From: Rhodospirillales bacterium
GTDB lineage: Bacteria > Pseudomonadota > Alphaproteobacteria > Kiloniellales > JACOMY01
Direction of reading: 5' to 3'
Assembly: GCA_014324045.1 (NCBI GenBank)
Contig: JACOMY010000012.1
Span: 1 to 63,557 of the forward strand
DNA: 63,557 nucleotides
The position numbers were made by a program, and so were the translations under genes. Shown piece after piece: positions 44,098 to 52,410 of the stretch. The notes below the pieces were generated by a model that saw only the letters and a program-made list of their open reading frames with translations, did no database searches and was not told where the DNA came from. How positions within the stretch are numbered: the stretch's first letter is position 1; each line of letters opens with the position of its first letter.

Positions 44098-45630
44098 TCA
44101 GACTTTCCGGGTTTCCGGCCGGATTTTCGGCCGGGTTTCCGGCAGTTTGATCGGCAGGCGCGCGCGCAATGCACTTTCGCTGTCTGTCGCCAGATGTGAG
44201 GGTGCGGGCTGGGCTTCGATCGCGGCCACGCGGGCGACGGCGCGGTCCCAAAGGGTCTGCGCCCCACTTTCCAGCCAGTCGTCGATGTTTTGGCGATCGC
44301 CCAAGGAGGGATAGACATATTCCTTGGTCATCAGCTCCAGCGTCTGAGGCGTTCCCAGAAAATGCTTCTCGCCAGTCACGACCCGTTCGATCGTGTCGAG
44401 ATCGATCGAGCCTTCGAACAACTCGACCCCGCGCACCGATCGCAGGATTGCTCGGCACATGTCGTTGTCGATAACCAACGCTTCCTTGCTGGCCGCCATG
44501 ATCGACCCCAGCATTCCGACGGACAGGTTGATCATGTCCGCACCGCTCTGCGCCGCCAACGCGATCGTGTAGCCTTTTTCATAGCCGGATTGAGCATCGG
44601 CGGTCTTTGCATCGGGCATCCCCGCCGAAACAGTCGAGGGCAAGCCAAGTTTCAGCAGCAACTGCGCGGCCGCGGCATTGGCAATGGCAGCCTCGCCCGA
44701 TCCACCGGTCATCGCACCTGTACGCAAGTCGGAAATAAACGGCAGGAATGCCAAAATGCAGGGGAAACCCGGCTGCATCATGTTGACCAGCACCAGACCG
44801 GCCAGCGACTCCGCCAAGCCCTGCGCCAATGCCCCCGCCAGCGACGCCGGACTGGTTGCCCCGGCCTGGGCCGCCGAACAAAGCTGCAAAGGCATACCCA
44901 GACGTACGCTTTCGAACAGGACACCGCAGGCTTCCTCAGCCAGCGTTAGCGGCGGTACGACATGACAGACCGACGAAAAGCAGAAAGGTTGTTTCCGGAA
45001 TGCCCCCGCACCGCCAAGCGCCTCATCGAACATCGCAACGACCGGGGAAAGGTTTGCGGACTCGAAGAAACTGGTGCCGATCGGTTTCGAGGTCGCCTTC
45101 ATCGCAGCGAAGGCAGTGTTGATGTCCAGTTCCAGCGGATCTTCCATGTCCCGCGCGACAAGCGGGCGCAACGAATAGTGAATCGAGTCACAGGCATCCA
45201 CAATCCGCATCAGGCCGTACAGATCCTCAAGCGTCGAGTGGCGAAATGTCTGCCCATCCGCATCCAAAACCTGCACCGCAGCGCCGCCGGTGCCGATGTG
45301 AACGCGGCCGCCGCCAATTTCGATGCCGCGATCCCGGACAAAACCGGGCAGTTCGACCCGCTTGCAGGCCTTGGCAATCATGTCCTCAACCAGGGCACGC
45401 GAGAATAGGATCCGCCCGTCCGGACGCTGTTGGGCGCCGCCGGGCAAGGCAAGTGCCAGGATTGTTTCAGGCGCTTGCGAGAGCCCTATGCGCGCAAGAA
45501 TGTCAAAGGCAGCATTTGCGATCTGCGTAACCTTGTTGTCGTCGAGCGGCATGAAACGTCCGCCAGCCGGCGGCGAAGTCGTGAGAGTTTCCGGAGTGCC
45601 GGATCCCCGTCTGGAACGCGTCCGCCGCAT
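44098..45630 (-). CDS. MttB-superfamily (non-pyrrolysine) methyltransferase
   Basis: 510 aa from the ATG at 45630 (MRRTRSRRGSG, the basic N-terminus common in the family, with GAGGG 8 bp upstream); an ATG at 45669 is possible. Central landmarks are GGGRVHIGTGGAAVQVLDAD, KPIGTSFFESANLSPV, CSAAQAGATSPASLAGALAQ and GMPDAKTADAQSGYEKG. The frame has no internal TAG, so it is not a pyrrolysine enzyme. Characterised non-pyrrolysine members demethylate quaternary amines such as glycine betaine, proline betaine, carnitine or gamma-butyrobetaine onto a corrinoid protein. No corrinoid partner or activator is in the window. Confidence 0.9.
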   Translation of the reverse strand: MRRTRSRRGSGTPETLTTSPPAGGRFMPLDDNKVTQIANAAFDILARIGLSQAPETILALALPGGAQQRPDGRILFSRALVEDMIAKACKRVELPGFVRDRGIEIGGGRVHIGTGGAAVQVLDADGQTFRHSTLEDLYGLMRIVDACDSIHYSLRPLVARDMEDPLELDINTAFAAMKATSKPIGTSFFESANLSPVVAMFDEALGGAGAFRKQPFCFSSVCHVVPPLTLAEEACGVLFESVRLGMPLQLCSAAQAGATSPASLAGALAQGLAESLAGLVLVNMMQPGFPCILAFLPFISDLRTGAMTGGSGEAAIANAAAAQLLLKLGLPSTVSAGMPDAKTADAQSGYEKGYTIALAAQSGADMINLSVGMLGSIMAASKEALVIDNDMCRAILRSVRGVELFEGSIDLDTIERVVTGEKHFLGTPQTLELMTKEYVYPSLGDRQNIDDWLESGAQTLWDRAVARVAAIEAQPAPSHLATDSESALRARLPIKLPETRPKIRPETRKV

Positions 45631-45786
45631 GGCATTGCCCTCGAATACGGTATTCGTCCGCGCGAACATAGAAAGCCAGAAGGCTTAACCCAATTTTATT
45701 AATTGCATTATTTTTTGAATAGATTTCAGCCTAATTTGAGACCAGGACAATCTGAACTCAAGCACCGACAGCATGGACAAGCCTGC

Positions 45787-46074
45787 TCAGCGCGCCTCCC
45801 CGCAGCTGGCCTTGGCGCGTTGCAGGAAGAGCTTGCGATCGAAAGCGGTGAGAGGCTCCCCCTCCGGGTGAGCGTCGGCATAGATCCGGATCCGGTCGTG
45901 CACGCAGGCGGAGGACTCTTCGGCTTGCGGTGCCTCGAAGGCCTGCTGCACGCCTTCCCCGTTGCCATAGACCAGAAGGGCGGCGCCGAGCACCACGATC
46001 AAAAGAGCGATCAGGCGCGCGACGACCGTTTCGAGAAAGCCTTTGCGTTTGTCTCCGGCGGGCATGTGCGTCAC
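45787..46074 (-). CDS. Small membrane-anchored hypothetical protein of the formate dehydrogenase locus
   Basis: 95 aa. One transmembrane segment (LIALLIVVLGAALLVYG, about residues 21-37) after a basic N-terminus, then a soluble periplasmic part with two cysteines (C57, C91) that could pair. Its ATG overlaps the DUF6352 stop (ATGA), so it is the last gene of the formate dehydrogenase operon. No named family recognised. Confidence 0.7.
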   Translation of the reverse strand: MTHMPAGDKRKGFLETVVARLIALLIVVLGAALLVYGNGEGVQQAFEAPQAEESSACVHDRIRIYADAHPEGEPLTAFDRKLFLQRAKASCGEAR

Positions 46075-47087
46075 TCCTTCTTGGCGATCGGTAGATTGGT
46101 CAGCAGGTTCTGCGGTTTCATCCTCAAGCTCCTATCGCTTCCCATGGCAAGGCCAAGGTAGACAGGGCGGCCGCGCAACTCCGCCGGCACCGCAGTGCGC
46201 TCGCGGAATTCGAGACGGAAGAGCGCCAGGAGGCGCTGCAGTTCTTCGGCCGGTGGCGCCTTGCCTTGGTAGAGCGCGTTCAACAGGCGGGTCGATTCGG
46301 CGTCCAGGCCGACATGCCAGCGCCAGTGCTCGTCGCGGATCGATTGCAGGGGCTGAATGCGCACCCAGAGCCCCAGAAGGTGCCGCAGCCAGAGTTCCAG
46401 GACCCGGGCGAAGGCATCCTGCCCGGCCTCGGCGAAGCGGAAGTCCAGCGCCATGTCGAAACGGTCGGAACGCTCCCAGTAACCATCTGCGGTCGCCTCG
46501 GTCATGACGTCTAACGAGACCTCGTGCAGCGGCGTTCCGGCCTCTTTTATGAGCGCGCCCAAGCCGCCGTAACCGCCGGTCTTGCTGCGCATCTCCACGA
46601 TCTCGCGGTCGGCCAGCAGCATTTGCCCGCCGTCGGTCGAGACCGTTTGCTCACGAAAGAAGAGTTCGGCGGCCCGCGCCCGCCAAGGATCGTCGCTGCC
46701 GTCCAGGAGGCCGCGCAGCAGTAGATGCACCAGTTGATCGATGAAGACCGGCGGGACGGCAATCGGGCGCCCTGCGGTGAAGAGCTGAAGGTAGGCGGCT
46801 TCGAGACTGCCGGCCGACAGCAAGAGGTCGCGCCAAGCCAGGACGGCGCGATAGTTGTCGGCCGTATCCCGGTCGGCGATGGCCGCCAGTTCGGCTGCTT
46901 CGGCCGGCCGCTTCGGGTTTTCCATCAAGCTCTCGAAGAGGCGGCGTTCGGCCGGGCAAGACTCTTCGAGCGGGTGAATCTCGGGACGCGCGAGGTAGGC
47001 CCGAATCAAGTCCGGCGATACGGCGAGCCAGCCGGCTTGCGTCTTCCCGGTCAAGTGGAAACCGGCCGATTTCCAAAACTCAGGCAT
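46071..47087 (-). CDS. DUF6352-type formate dehydrogenase-associated protein
   Basis: 338 aa from the ATG at 47087, overlapping the DUF6505 stop by 8 bases; the frame is open upstream without conservation. It begins MPEFWKSAGFHLT and is rich in helix-forming segments, with ELFFREQTVSTDGGQMLLAD and MRSKTGGYGGLGALI. No signal peptide or cofactor motif. Genes of this family travel with Fdh3-type formate dehydrogenase loci in alphaproteobacteria, so an assembly or maturation role is likely. Family recalled from context; biochemical role unknown. Confidence 0.7.
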   Translation of the reverse strand: MPEFWKSAGFHLTGKTQAGWLAVSPDLIRAYLARPEIHPLEESCPAERRLFESLMENPKRPAEAAELAAIADRDTADNYRAVLAWRDLLLSAGSLEAAYLQLFTAGRPIAVPPVFIDQLVHLLLRGLLDGSDDPWRARAAELFFREQTVSTDGGQMLLADREIVEMRSKTGGYGGLGALIKEAGTPLHEVSLDVMTEATADGYWERSDRFDMALDFRFAEAGQDAFARVLELWLRHLLGLWVRIQPLQSIRDEHWRWHVGLDAESTRLLNALYQGKAPPAEELQRLLALFRLEFRERTAVPAELRGRPVYLGLAMGSDRSLRMKPQNLLTNLPIAKKE

Positions 47088-47562
47088 CGTCCAGGATCTC
47101 CCAGACCTTTGCGTGCGGGGTTTCGCCGGGCGGCTGCACCACCCGGAAAGCCTCGTGCAGCCGGCCGGCCTCGTCGAAGCGCCGCCGGACGGCAAAGAGC
47201 CGGTTGATCGGCGCGTCCCGGCAAAGGTCTTCGGCATAGGCGATTTCTGCTTCGGCAGCCGGCAGGGCCGCAGCCAGGCCGGGCGCGCCGTAGTGCCGGA
47301 CGAGGTGCGTGGCCAGACGCTCCAGCACGGCGGCGCGTTCGGAAGCCGGGCAGTCGGCTACGGTCACGAAGGTGACCCAGCCGAAGCTCTCCAAGGACAG
47401 GAATCCGTTGACGAAGGCCTGTCGCGCCTTGCCGCGAGGCCGTTCTTCTAAGCCGGCGAAGGCGAAGGCACCGGAGATCGTCCATTCGTCGGGTCCGGCA
47501 GCCTTGGGAAAGACATGGCTGTCGGAGGCGTCGAAGCGAATGCTGCGCAGAAGCTTGGTCAT
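47080..47562 (-). CDS. DUF6505-type formate dehydrogenase-associated protein
   Basis: 160 aa, starting MTKLLRSIRFDASDSHVFPK, with WTISGAFAFAG and NGFLSLESFGWVTFVTVADC. Soluble, no membrane segment or metal motif seen. Its start overlaps the ligase-like gene's stop by four bases and its end overlaps the DUF6352 gene, so it is translated in a coupled chain. Conserved beside formate dehydrogenase genes; function unknown. Confidence 0.7.
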   Translation of the reverse strand: MTKLLRSIRFDASDSHVFPKAAGPDEWTISGAFAFAGLEERPRGKARQAFVNGFLSLESFGWVTFVTVADCPASERAAVLERLATHLVRHYGAPGLAAALPAAEAEIAYAEDLCRDAPINRLFAVRRRFDEAGRLHEAFRVVQPPGETPHAKVWEILDDA

Positions 47563-48311
47563 CCCGCCAGCTCCCCCTGCGGCCCCAGGAGGCTGCCAGG
47601 CTGGACCAGGGTCATGGCCGCGCCCTCCTCCTGCACCAACAGGCTGCCGTGCTCGTCCAAGCCGAAGGGGCGCCCGGACCGGCTCTTACCCTCCTGCTGC
47701 CAGGTAAAGCTCTCGGCTTTGGGATCGTGGCGGCCCCACCAGATCTCGTGGATGCGCTTGAAGCCGCTTTCTTCCCAGCTGTGGATCCAGACCAAAAAAT
47801 GGCGGGCGAAGGCCTCGGCCCAGTCGATGACCGTCAGTTCGACCGCGCCCTCGTTCGCCAAGGTGGTACGATCCAGATAAACACCGGGTTCCGCACCCTC
47901 GTCATCGGGCTGTACGCGCACCTTGAGGCCGATGGCAAGCCAATGCGGCGTGCCCTCCTTATCGAGGTCTGCGGCCATCGCCAAGCGCACCCGGCCGACG
48001 CCGGCGCCGTTTATCAGCAGGCGATCGGGCCAGCGGTAGTGCACCGCCATCTCCGGCGGCGCGATCGCGCCTACGGTGTCCCCGAAGGCAACAGCGGTCA
48101 GAAAGAGCATCTCCCAGCAGCGCCGCGGTTCTACCTCCGGTCCCAGCACAACGGCCAGATCCAGCAAACTCAAGTCGTCGCTTAGGTAGAAGGCACCGAC
48201 CTCTCCGTTCCCCGCCCGGCAGGCAGCCGCCGCGCTCGCCAGAGCGTCGCCCCCGGCCGCAAGGGGCGGCTGGACCGTCAGCAAGGGCGGCACGGTCAGG
48301 AGATTGGCCAT
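47559..48311 (-). CDS. Biotin/lipoate-protein-ligase-like protein
   Basis: 250 aa. The core VGAIAPPEMAVHYRWPDRLL and INGAGVGRVRLAMA align with the BPL/LplA catalytic fold, where the biotin-ligase PNDV/K segment is replaced by WPDRLLING. The C-terminal third carries GLDEHGSLLVQEEG, a C-terminal-domain-like beta element. In this locus it probably does not act on biotin or lipoate of central metabolism but supports formate dehydrogenase assembly. Ligation activity is unproven. Confidence 0.72.
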   Translation of the reverse strand: MANLLTVPPLLTVQPPLAAGGDALASAAAACRAGNGEVGAFYLSDDLSLLDLAVVLGPEVEPRRCWEMLFLTAVAFGDTVGAIAPPEMAVHYRWPDRLLINGAGVGRVRLAMAADLDKEGTPHWLAIGLKVRVQPDDEGAEPGVYLDRTTLANEGAVELTVIDWAEAFARHFLVWIHSWEESGFKRIHEIWWGRHDPKAESFTWQQEGKSRSGRPFGLDEHGSLLVQEEGAAMTLVQPGSLLGPQGELAG

Positions 48312-48323
48312 GCAGGCGCCCCG

Positions 48324-48530
48324 CTAGCCGCTCAGCTTTATCTCACCGTCGATACGGTGGTTCAAATCCGTGCCCTCGGCGGTGATCACCGCACTCACCT
48401 TGAGGCTGCCGGTCTGCAGGCCAGCTTCCCGAACCACCCGCTCAATCTCGTGTTGGGAGGTTACCCCAACCTGCTTCAGGAACTTGCGCAGCGAGAGATT
48501 GAAGGCCTCGCTCTCGGTCGTATCGTGCAT
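48324..48530 (-). CDS. DUF6494-type small protein
   Basis: 68 aa, from the ATG at 48530 (MHDTTESEAFNLSLRKFLKQ). A short helical N-terminal half with an SQHEIERVVREAGL segment, then a beta strand-rich end (SLKVSAVITAEGTDLNHRID). Small soluble protein conserved in formate dehydrogenase loci; no function known. Lies 12 bp before the ligase-like gene. Confidence 0.75.
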   Translation of the reverse strand: MHDTTESEAFNLSLRKFLKQVGVTSQHEIERVVREAGLQTGSLKVSAVITAEGTDLNHRIDGEIKLSG

Positions 48531-48565
48531 CGTGTGCGTCCTCGTCTGCCGGGGTATCGTGTCTG

Positions 48566-49480
48566 TTAAGGTATGGTCAAGGTCGATGTCATGAAGCTTC
48601 CGTCCCGCCAGATCTCCAGCGGGATTGCCTCGCCGCTTTCGGCAAGCGCCACGGCTGTACGCCAGTCCCCCGCATTCTGCAGCCGCCGCCCGGCAGCGCG
48701 CAGCAGGCGATCGCCGCGCAGCAAACCTGCGGCCGGGGCAGCCCCGGCGGGCGGTAGCCAGAAGACCTCCGGCCCCAGCGGTCCCTCCTGTTCGGGCGGC
48801 GGCCCACGCAGCCGCAGATCGACCTCCGGCCAAGCGACCGGGCCGCCGGTCTCCAGGTCCGGCAGAGCCGCCGCGATCAGCCGGGCCGAGATCGCGAAGT
48901 TCACTCCGATGTCGCCATCCGGGCCTTTGGAGAAGATGGCCGCGATCAAGCCTACCAGGCGGCCTGCGGAATCGACCAAGGCCCCACCCGACATACCGGG
49001 ATTGATCGCCGCATCGCTTTGCAGAAAATCCTCAATGCGGTTGAAGCCGACGCCGGCGCGCCCTCTTGCCGAGACCACCCCGCAGCTGACGGAGAGCCCT
49101 AGGCCGAAGGCATTGCCAAGGGCGCAAACCGGGGCGCCCAGCGGTGGGAGCGGCCCCATCGCCAAGGGCGGCAAAGCGGCATCGCTGTCCAGCAAGGCCA
49201 GGTCGCTCGCCCGGTCGCGCCCTAGCAAGCGGGCCGCATAAGCGACCCCCTCGGCAGTGCGGATGCGGAAGCGTTCGGCGTCGAACAGCACATGATCGGC
49301 GGTCAGCAGCAGGGTGCCGCCTTCCCGCCGAGCGATCGCCACGGCCGTGCCCTCGGGCTCGTCCGGGTTCGGTAAGCCCGCAGTCCAGAGCGGCAGCAGA
49401 CTGACGACGGAGGGCAGCGCCTTAGATGCCGTTTCGAAGGCCGCCGCAGCGGGGAGCCAAAACAGCGCCGCCGCCAGCAG
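48566..49480 (-). CDS. Periplasmic S1C (Deg-type) serine protease with PDZ-like end
   Basis: About 304 aa. Signal peptide (LLAAALFWLPAAAA), then the trypsin-like triad: His in LLTADHVLF, Asp in RASDLALLDSD, Ser in DAAINPGMSGGALVDS. A PDZ-like domain ends the protein (PAAGLLRGDRLLRAAGRRL). No ATG, GTG or TTG lies near the signal peptide; the start given is a CTG at 49480, just after the stop of the 53-aa gene. The frame is open to a GTG at 49663, which would place the small gene inside it. Likely quality control for periplasmic formate dehydrogenase parts. Confidence 0.75.
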   Translation of the reverse strand: MLAAALFWLPAAAAFETASKALPSVVSLLPLWTAGLPNPDEPEGTAVAIARREGGTLLLTADHVLFDAERFRIRTAEGVAYAARLLGRDRASDLALLDSDAALPPLAMGPLPPLGAPVCALGNAFGLGLSVSCGVVSARGRAGVGFNRIEDFLQSDAAINPGMSGGALVDSAGRLVGLIAAIFSKGPDGDIGVNFAISARLIAAALPDLETGGPVAWPEVDLRLRGPPPEQEGPLGPEVFWLPPAGAAPAAGLLRGDRLLRAAGRRLQNAGDWRTAVALAESGEAIPLEIWRDGSFMTSTLTIP

Positions 49481-49488
49481 GCCTGCTG

Positions 49489-49650
49489 CTAGTCCTCTTG
49501 CCGGGTAGCAGCCTCCCCGCCGGAGTCCAGCCGCACGCTTTGGCGATCGCTGTAGGTGTAGGCGGCCGAGCTGTCGAAGGAATCCAGGACGGCGAAAGCG
49601 CCGGCCGAGATCACGACGATCGCCAGTAGACTGCAAAGGAAAGCTTTCAT
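49489..49650 (-). CDS. 53-residue single-pass or secreted small protein
   Basis: ATG at 49650 to TAG at 49489, with GGAG about 15 bp upstream at the end of the cytochrome gene. The first 22 residues are a hydrophobic signal/anchor (MKAFLCSLLAIVVISAG), followed by LDSFDSSAAYTYSDRQSVRL. Tiny genes of this shape occur beside Deg-type proteases in alphaproteobacteria. Placed between the WD40-cytochrome and protease genes of the formate dehydrogenase operon. Confidence 0.65.
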   Translation of the reverse strand: MKAFLCSLLAIVVISAGAFAVLDSFDSSAAYTYSDRQSVRLDSGGEAATRQED

Positions 49651-49665
49651 CTTGCCTGGTCACTC

Positions 49666-51012
49666 CTACTCCTTGAGACCCCTATCGGCGCCGGGCGCAA
49701 GACCGCCCGTCGCACCTTTTAGGAAACGCACCAGTGCAGCGCGGCGTCCGGGATCGGTGATGCGCTGAATCGGCATCTTGGTTCCCGGCGTCACGACATC
49801 CGGTCCATGATCGAACAGCGCCGCGACAGTCTCTTCGTTCCAGACGATATCGGAATCCAGTAGCGCCTGGGAATAGGGGTAGCCCGGTAGCGAACCCGCC
49901 CGCCGGCCGAAGAGACGATAGAGGGTCGGCCCCGCCCGATTGGCATCGTCCGGCGTCAGGGTGTGGCAGACGCTGCACTTACGCTGGAACTCCCGCGCGC
50001 CCGGGCCCAGCCCCTCCCTCAGATGGAAGCGCCGCGGCTGCTCCTTGGGTTCCGGCAAGGCCCTGGGCGGTCCGGTCAGCGGCAAGGAATAGACCTCGTC
50101 GTCCAAACCGGCGAGCCAGAGGACTTCGCCTTCGACATCGAAACTCAGCCCCCAGACCGGGCCCAGATCGTTCAGAAAGGCCTTGCGTTCTTCCCAGCTG
50201 CCAGTCTCCCAGACGCGCAGCTGGCCATCGCCGGCGCCGGCCGCGAGTTGGCTGCCGTCGACCGACCGGGCAAGCGCCATAACCGGCCGTTCGAAGCGGA
50301 AGAGTTCGCGCGCCTCGCCCTCATCGGAGACTACAAGCACGCTACCGTCGACTGCGCCCACAACTACACCGCCAGCGACCGCGCGCAGCACGTTGATGCC
50401 CCAGCCTTGCTCGCGCAGGACGCCATGCGGCGCGATTCCCTTATCCGGCAAGGGTAGGCTCCAGCGGCGCAGACTGCCGTCGCCGCCGCCGCTGTAGAGC
50501 GCCGAGCCGTCGCGGGCGAAGGCCACGGCATTGACCCTGTCGCGATTGCCTTCAAGCGCCGAGACCAGGGTCATGGTCTCCAGATCGATCACCAGCACAC
50601 GCCGGTCCCACTTGGCCACCGCGGCCAAGCGGCCGTCGGGCGAAACCTCGACGTCCAAGGCCTTGACCGGAGTCTCGCCGAAGCGGCCGAGCGCCTTGCC
50701 GCTCTCAAGGTCCCAAACGATGGCCGTACCGTCGTCGGAGACCGAGATTGCCCGCCGGCCGCCGGCCAGGAAGGCGACGTCGTTTACAGCAGCATCGTGC
50801 CCGATCAAGCGATGCAGCAGCCGTGCCTCGCTGTCCGAGATCTGCCAAAGACCGACGGCATAGTCGAAGGAAGCCGTGAGCACACGTCCGCCTTCCTCGG
50901 CTGCGACCACTGCCTTCACCGGCCCGCCATGGCCGACCAGCCGCTCGGGCGCAGCCTGTGCAGGGCCCCCCAGGACGAGGCCTAGCGCCAGGAAAAGAAA
51001 CCGATCCCGCAT
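49666..51012 (-). CDS. WD40-repeat protein fused to a c-type cytochrome
   Basis: 448 aa from the ATG at 51012 (MRDRFLFLALGLVLGG, signal peptide). About seven WD40-like repeats (VGLWQISD, AIVWDLESGKALG, RWSLPLPD, LRVWETGSW) form a beta-propeller to about residue 330. The C-terminal domain is a mono-heme cytochrome c with CSVCH (FQRKCSVCHTLTPDD) and axial Met in GTKMPIQRI. A periplasmic electron carrier or docking partner for formate dehydrogenase is the natural reading. It lies directly after the gamma subunit gene in the operon. Confidence 0.88.
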   Translation of the reverse strand: MRDRFLFLALGLVLGGPAQAAPERLVGHGGPVKAVVAAEEGGRVLTASFDYAVGLWQISDSEARLLHRLIGHDAAVNDVAFLAGGRRAISVSDDGTAIVWDLESGKALGRFGETPVKALDVEVSPDGRLAAVAKWDRRVLVIDLETMTLVSALEGNRDRVNAVAFARDGSALYSGGGDGSLRRWSLPLPDKGIAPHGVLREQGWGINVLRAVAGGVVVGAVDGSVLVVSDEGEARELFRFERPVMALARSVDGSQLAAGAGDGQLRVWETGSWEERKAFLNDLGPVWGLSFDVEGEVLWLAGLDDEVYSLPLTGPPRALPEPKEQPRRFHLREGLGPGAREFQRKCSVCHTLTPDDANRAGPTLYRLFGRRAGSLPGYPYSQALLDSDIVWNEETVAALFDHGPDVVTPGTKMPIQRITDPGRRAALVRFLKGATGGLAPGADRGLKE

Positions 51013-51025
51013 CGTGCTGCGGCAG

Positions 51026-52189
51026 CTATTCCGCCGGCTCGGCCAAGCCCTTGGCCCGCGCCTTGGCCTCGACCTCCTCGGCCCAGATGCTGTGGTGCTC
51101 TTGCGCCCAGTTCTTGTCGACCTGACCGCTACCCATTGCATCGAAGGCGCCTTCCATACCGACCGAGCCGATATAGATGTGGGCCAGGATAATACAGGTC
51201 ATCGCCACCGCCATGATCACATGCCAGATCTGGTTCAGCTGCTGTTCCATGATTGCCTCGTAAGGCGGCGGCGGGAGCCCTAGGAGTGCAGCCGCATCGA
51301 TTCCTACGGCATTCAGCTGCTCGAAGGTATCGGTAAAAAAGTAGGTCTCGAAGGGAAACAGCAGGGCCCAGCCGCTGAGCGACAGCGATAGGCCGCCGAG
51401 GATCACCGACCAGAAGATCAGCTTCTGCCCTGCATTGAACTTCTTGGCCGGCGGATGCACACCCTTGATCAGAACGCCGCCGCCCATAGCCAGCCATTTG
51501 AGGTCCGTGACGCTCGGCAGGTTATGGACCACCCACATAAGGAAGATCAGGACGAGGCCGGCCATGAAGGCAAAGGCCACATAGTTGTGGGCAATTTTAC
51601 CCCAGAGCGTGATGGCGGCGAAAACCTCGGGACCCAGCAGCGGCAGGATCAGGTCGCGTCCGAACAGCAGATTCAATCCCGTCAAGGTCAGCACGATAAA
51701 GGAAATCGCCAGGAGCCAGTGGCCGAAGCGCTCAATCCCCTTGAAGCGTTCGACCGTCGTGCCAGCCTTGCCGTGATCGATACGGATGCGGCCGCGCAGA
51801 GCGAAGAAGGCCGCCAACAGCACGATCGTGCCTAGCAGCGCCCAACCGGAGTAGTCCTGCAGCGGCCCCATGCGGAGGGCCTGCCACTGTTCGCCCTCCG
51901 ACTGCACCATGATACCGGCCTTGGCATCGGGGATGGCGACCCGTCCCTGGGCGCCATGGCGGATGTCCCGCCAGATATCGGCATCGGAGTCGAGCCCCCG
52001 GGTGTAACCGGGCACGCCGCCGTCCGTCGGCCCGGTTGCCGCCGCCGATTCGTCGTCCAGGCGAAGGGAGCCGCTCTGCGCCGCTGCGTCGCCTGCAACG
52101 ACACTCAAGCCCAAAGGCAAGAGCAGAGCAAAGGCAAGCAGCAGAGCTAACCGGCCGCGGCCCGAAAGGAGGTGTCCAAGGCGTGTCAT
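51026..52189 (-). CDS. Formate dehydrogenase gamma subunit (cytochrome b556)
   Basis: 387 aa. N-terminal signal peptide (LLLAFALLLPLGL), a periplasmic stretch of about 100 residues unusual for short gamma subunits, then four membrane helices with heme-ligand histidines in ERFGHWLLAISF, WGKIAHNYVAFAF and QIWHVIMAVAMT. It anchors the catalytic subunits to the membrane and passes electrons to quinone. Between it and the beta-subunit gene lies a strong hairpin; 13 bp separate it from the WD40-cytochrome gene. Confidence 0.9.
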   Translation of the reverse strand: MTRLGHLLSGRGRLALLLAFALLLPLGLSVVAGDAAAQSGSLRLDDESAAATGPTDGGVPGYTRGLDSDADIWRDIRHGAQGRVAIPDAKAGIMVQSEGEQWQALRMGPLQDYSGWALLGTIVLLAAFFALRGRIRIDHGKAGTTVERFKGIERFGHWLLAISFIVLTLTGLNLLFGRDLILPLLGPEVFAAITLWGKIAHNYVAFAFMAGLVLIFLMWVVHNLPSVTDLKWLAMGGGVLIKGVHPPAKKFNAGQKLIFWSVILGGLSLSLSGWALLFPFETYFFTDTFEQLNAVGIDAAALLGLPPPPYEAIMEQQLNQIWHVIMAVAMTCIILAHIYIGSVGMEGAFDAMGSGQVDKNWAQEHHSIWAEEVEAKARAKGLAEPAE

Positions 52190-52351
52190 GGCAGGCGTCC
52201 CCGATACGAGCGCCCAGCGCCCGGTTCGTTCACTTACTTAGTCACTTACGGCGGAAGCGAAACGATGGCGGGCGCTTCCCAGTCCTAACGGAAGAAGGCC
52301 CGGAAAGCCCTAGCCTTCGAACCGCCGGCGCGGTCGTCGCGAGGCGACGCG

Positions 52352-52386
52352 GCCGCGGCCCGGGGCAAGACGCCCCGGGCCGCGGC
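52352..52386. terminator. Strong 15-bp hairpin between beta and gamma subunit genes
   Basis: A perfect inverted repeat: 15 bases GCCGCGGCCCGGGGC, loop AAGAC, then the complement. It lies in the 221-bp gap inside the formate dehydrogenase operon. No T-tract follows in either direction, so an intrinsic terminator is doubtful; an mRNA processing or stability stem that tunes subunit ratio is more likely. Confidence 0.6.
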
Positions 52387-52410
52387 TGGCAAGCTCGCCA
52401 TCGGCAGGGA

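Noticed and set aside
44098..45630. Pyrrolysine-containing trimethylamine methyltransferase
   Set aside because: The reading frame contains no internal TAG; it is a non-pyrrolysine family member.
48355..48372. tRNA T-loop-like string (ggttcaaatcc)
   Set aside because: It lies inside the DUF6494 coding sequence and no acceptor stem or anticodon arm can be drawn.
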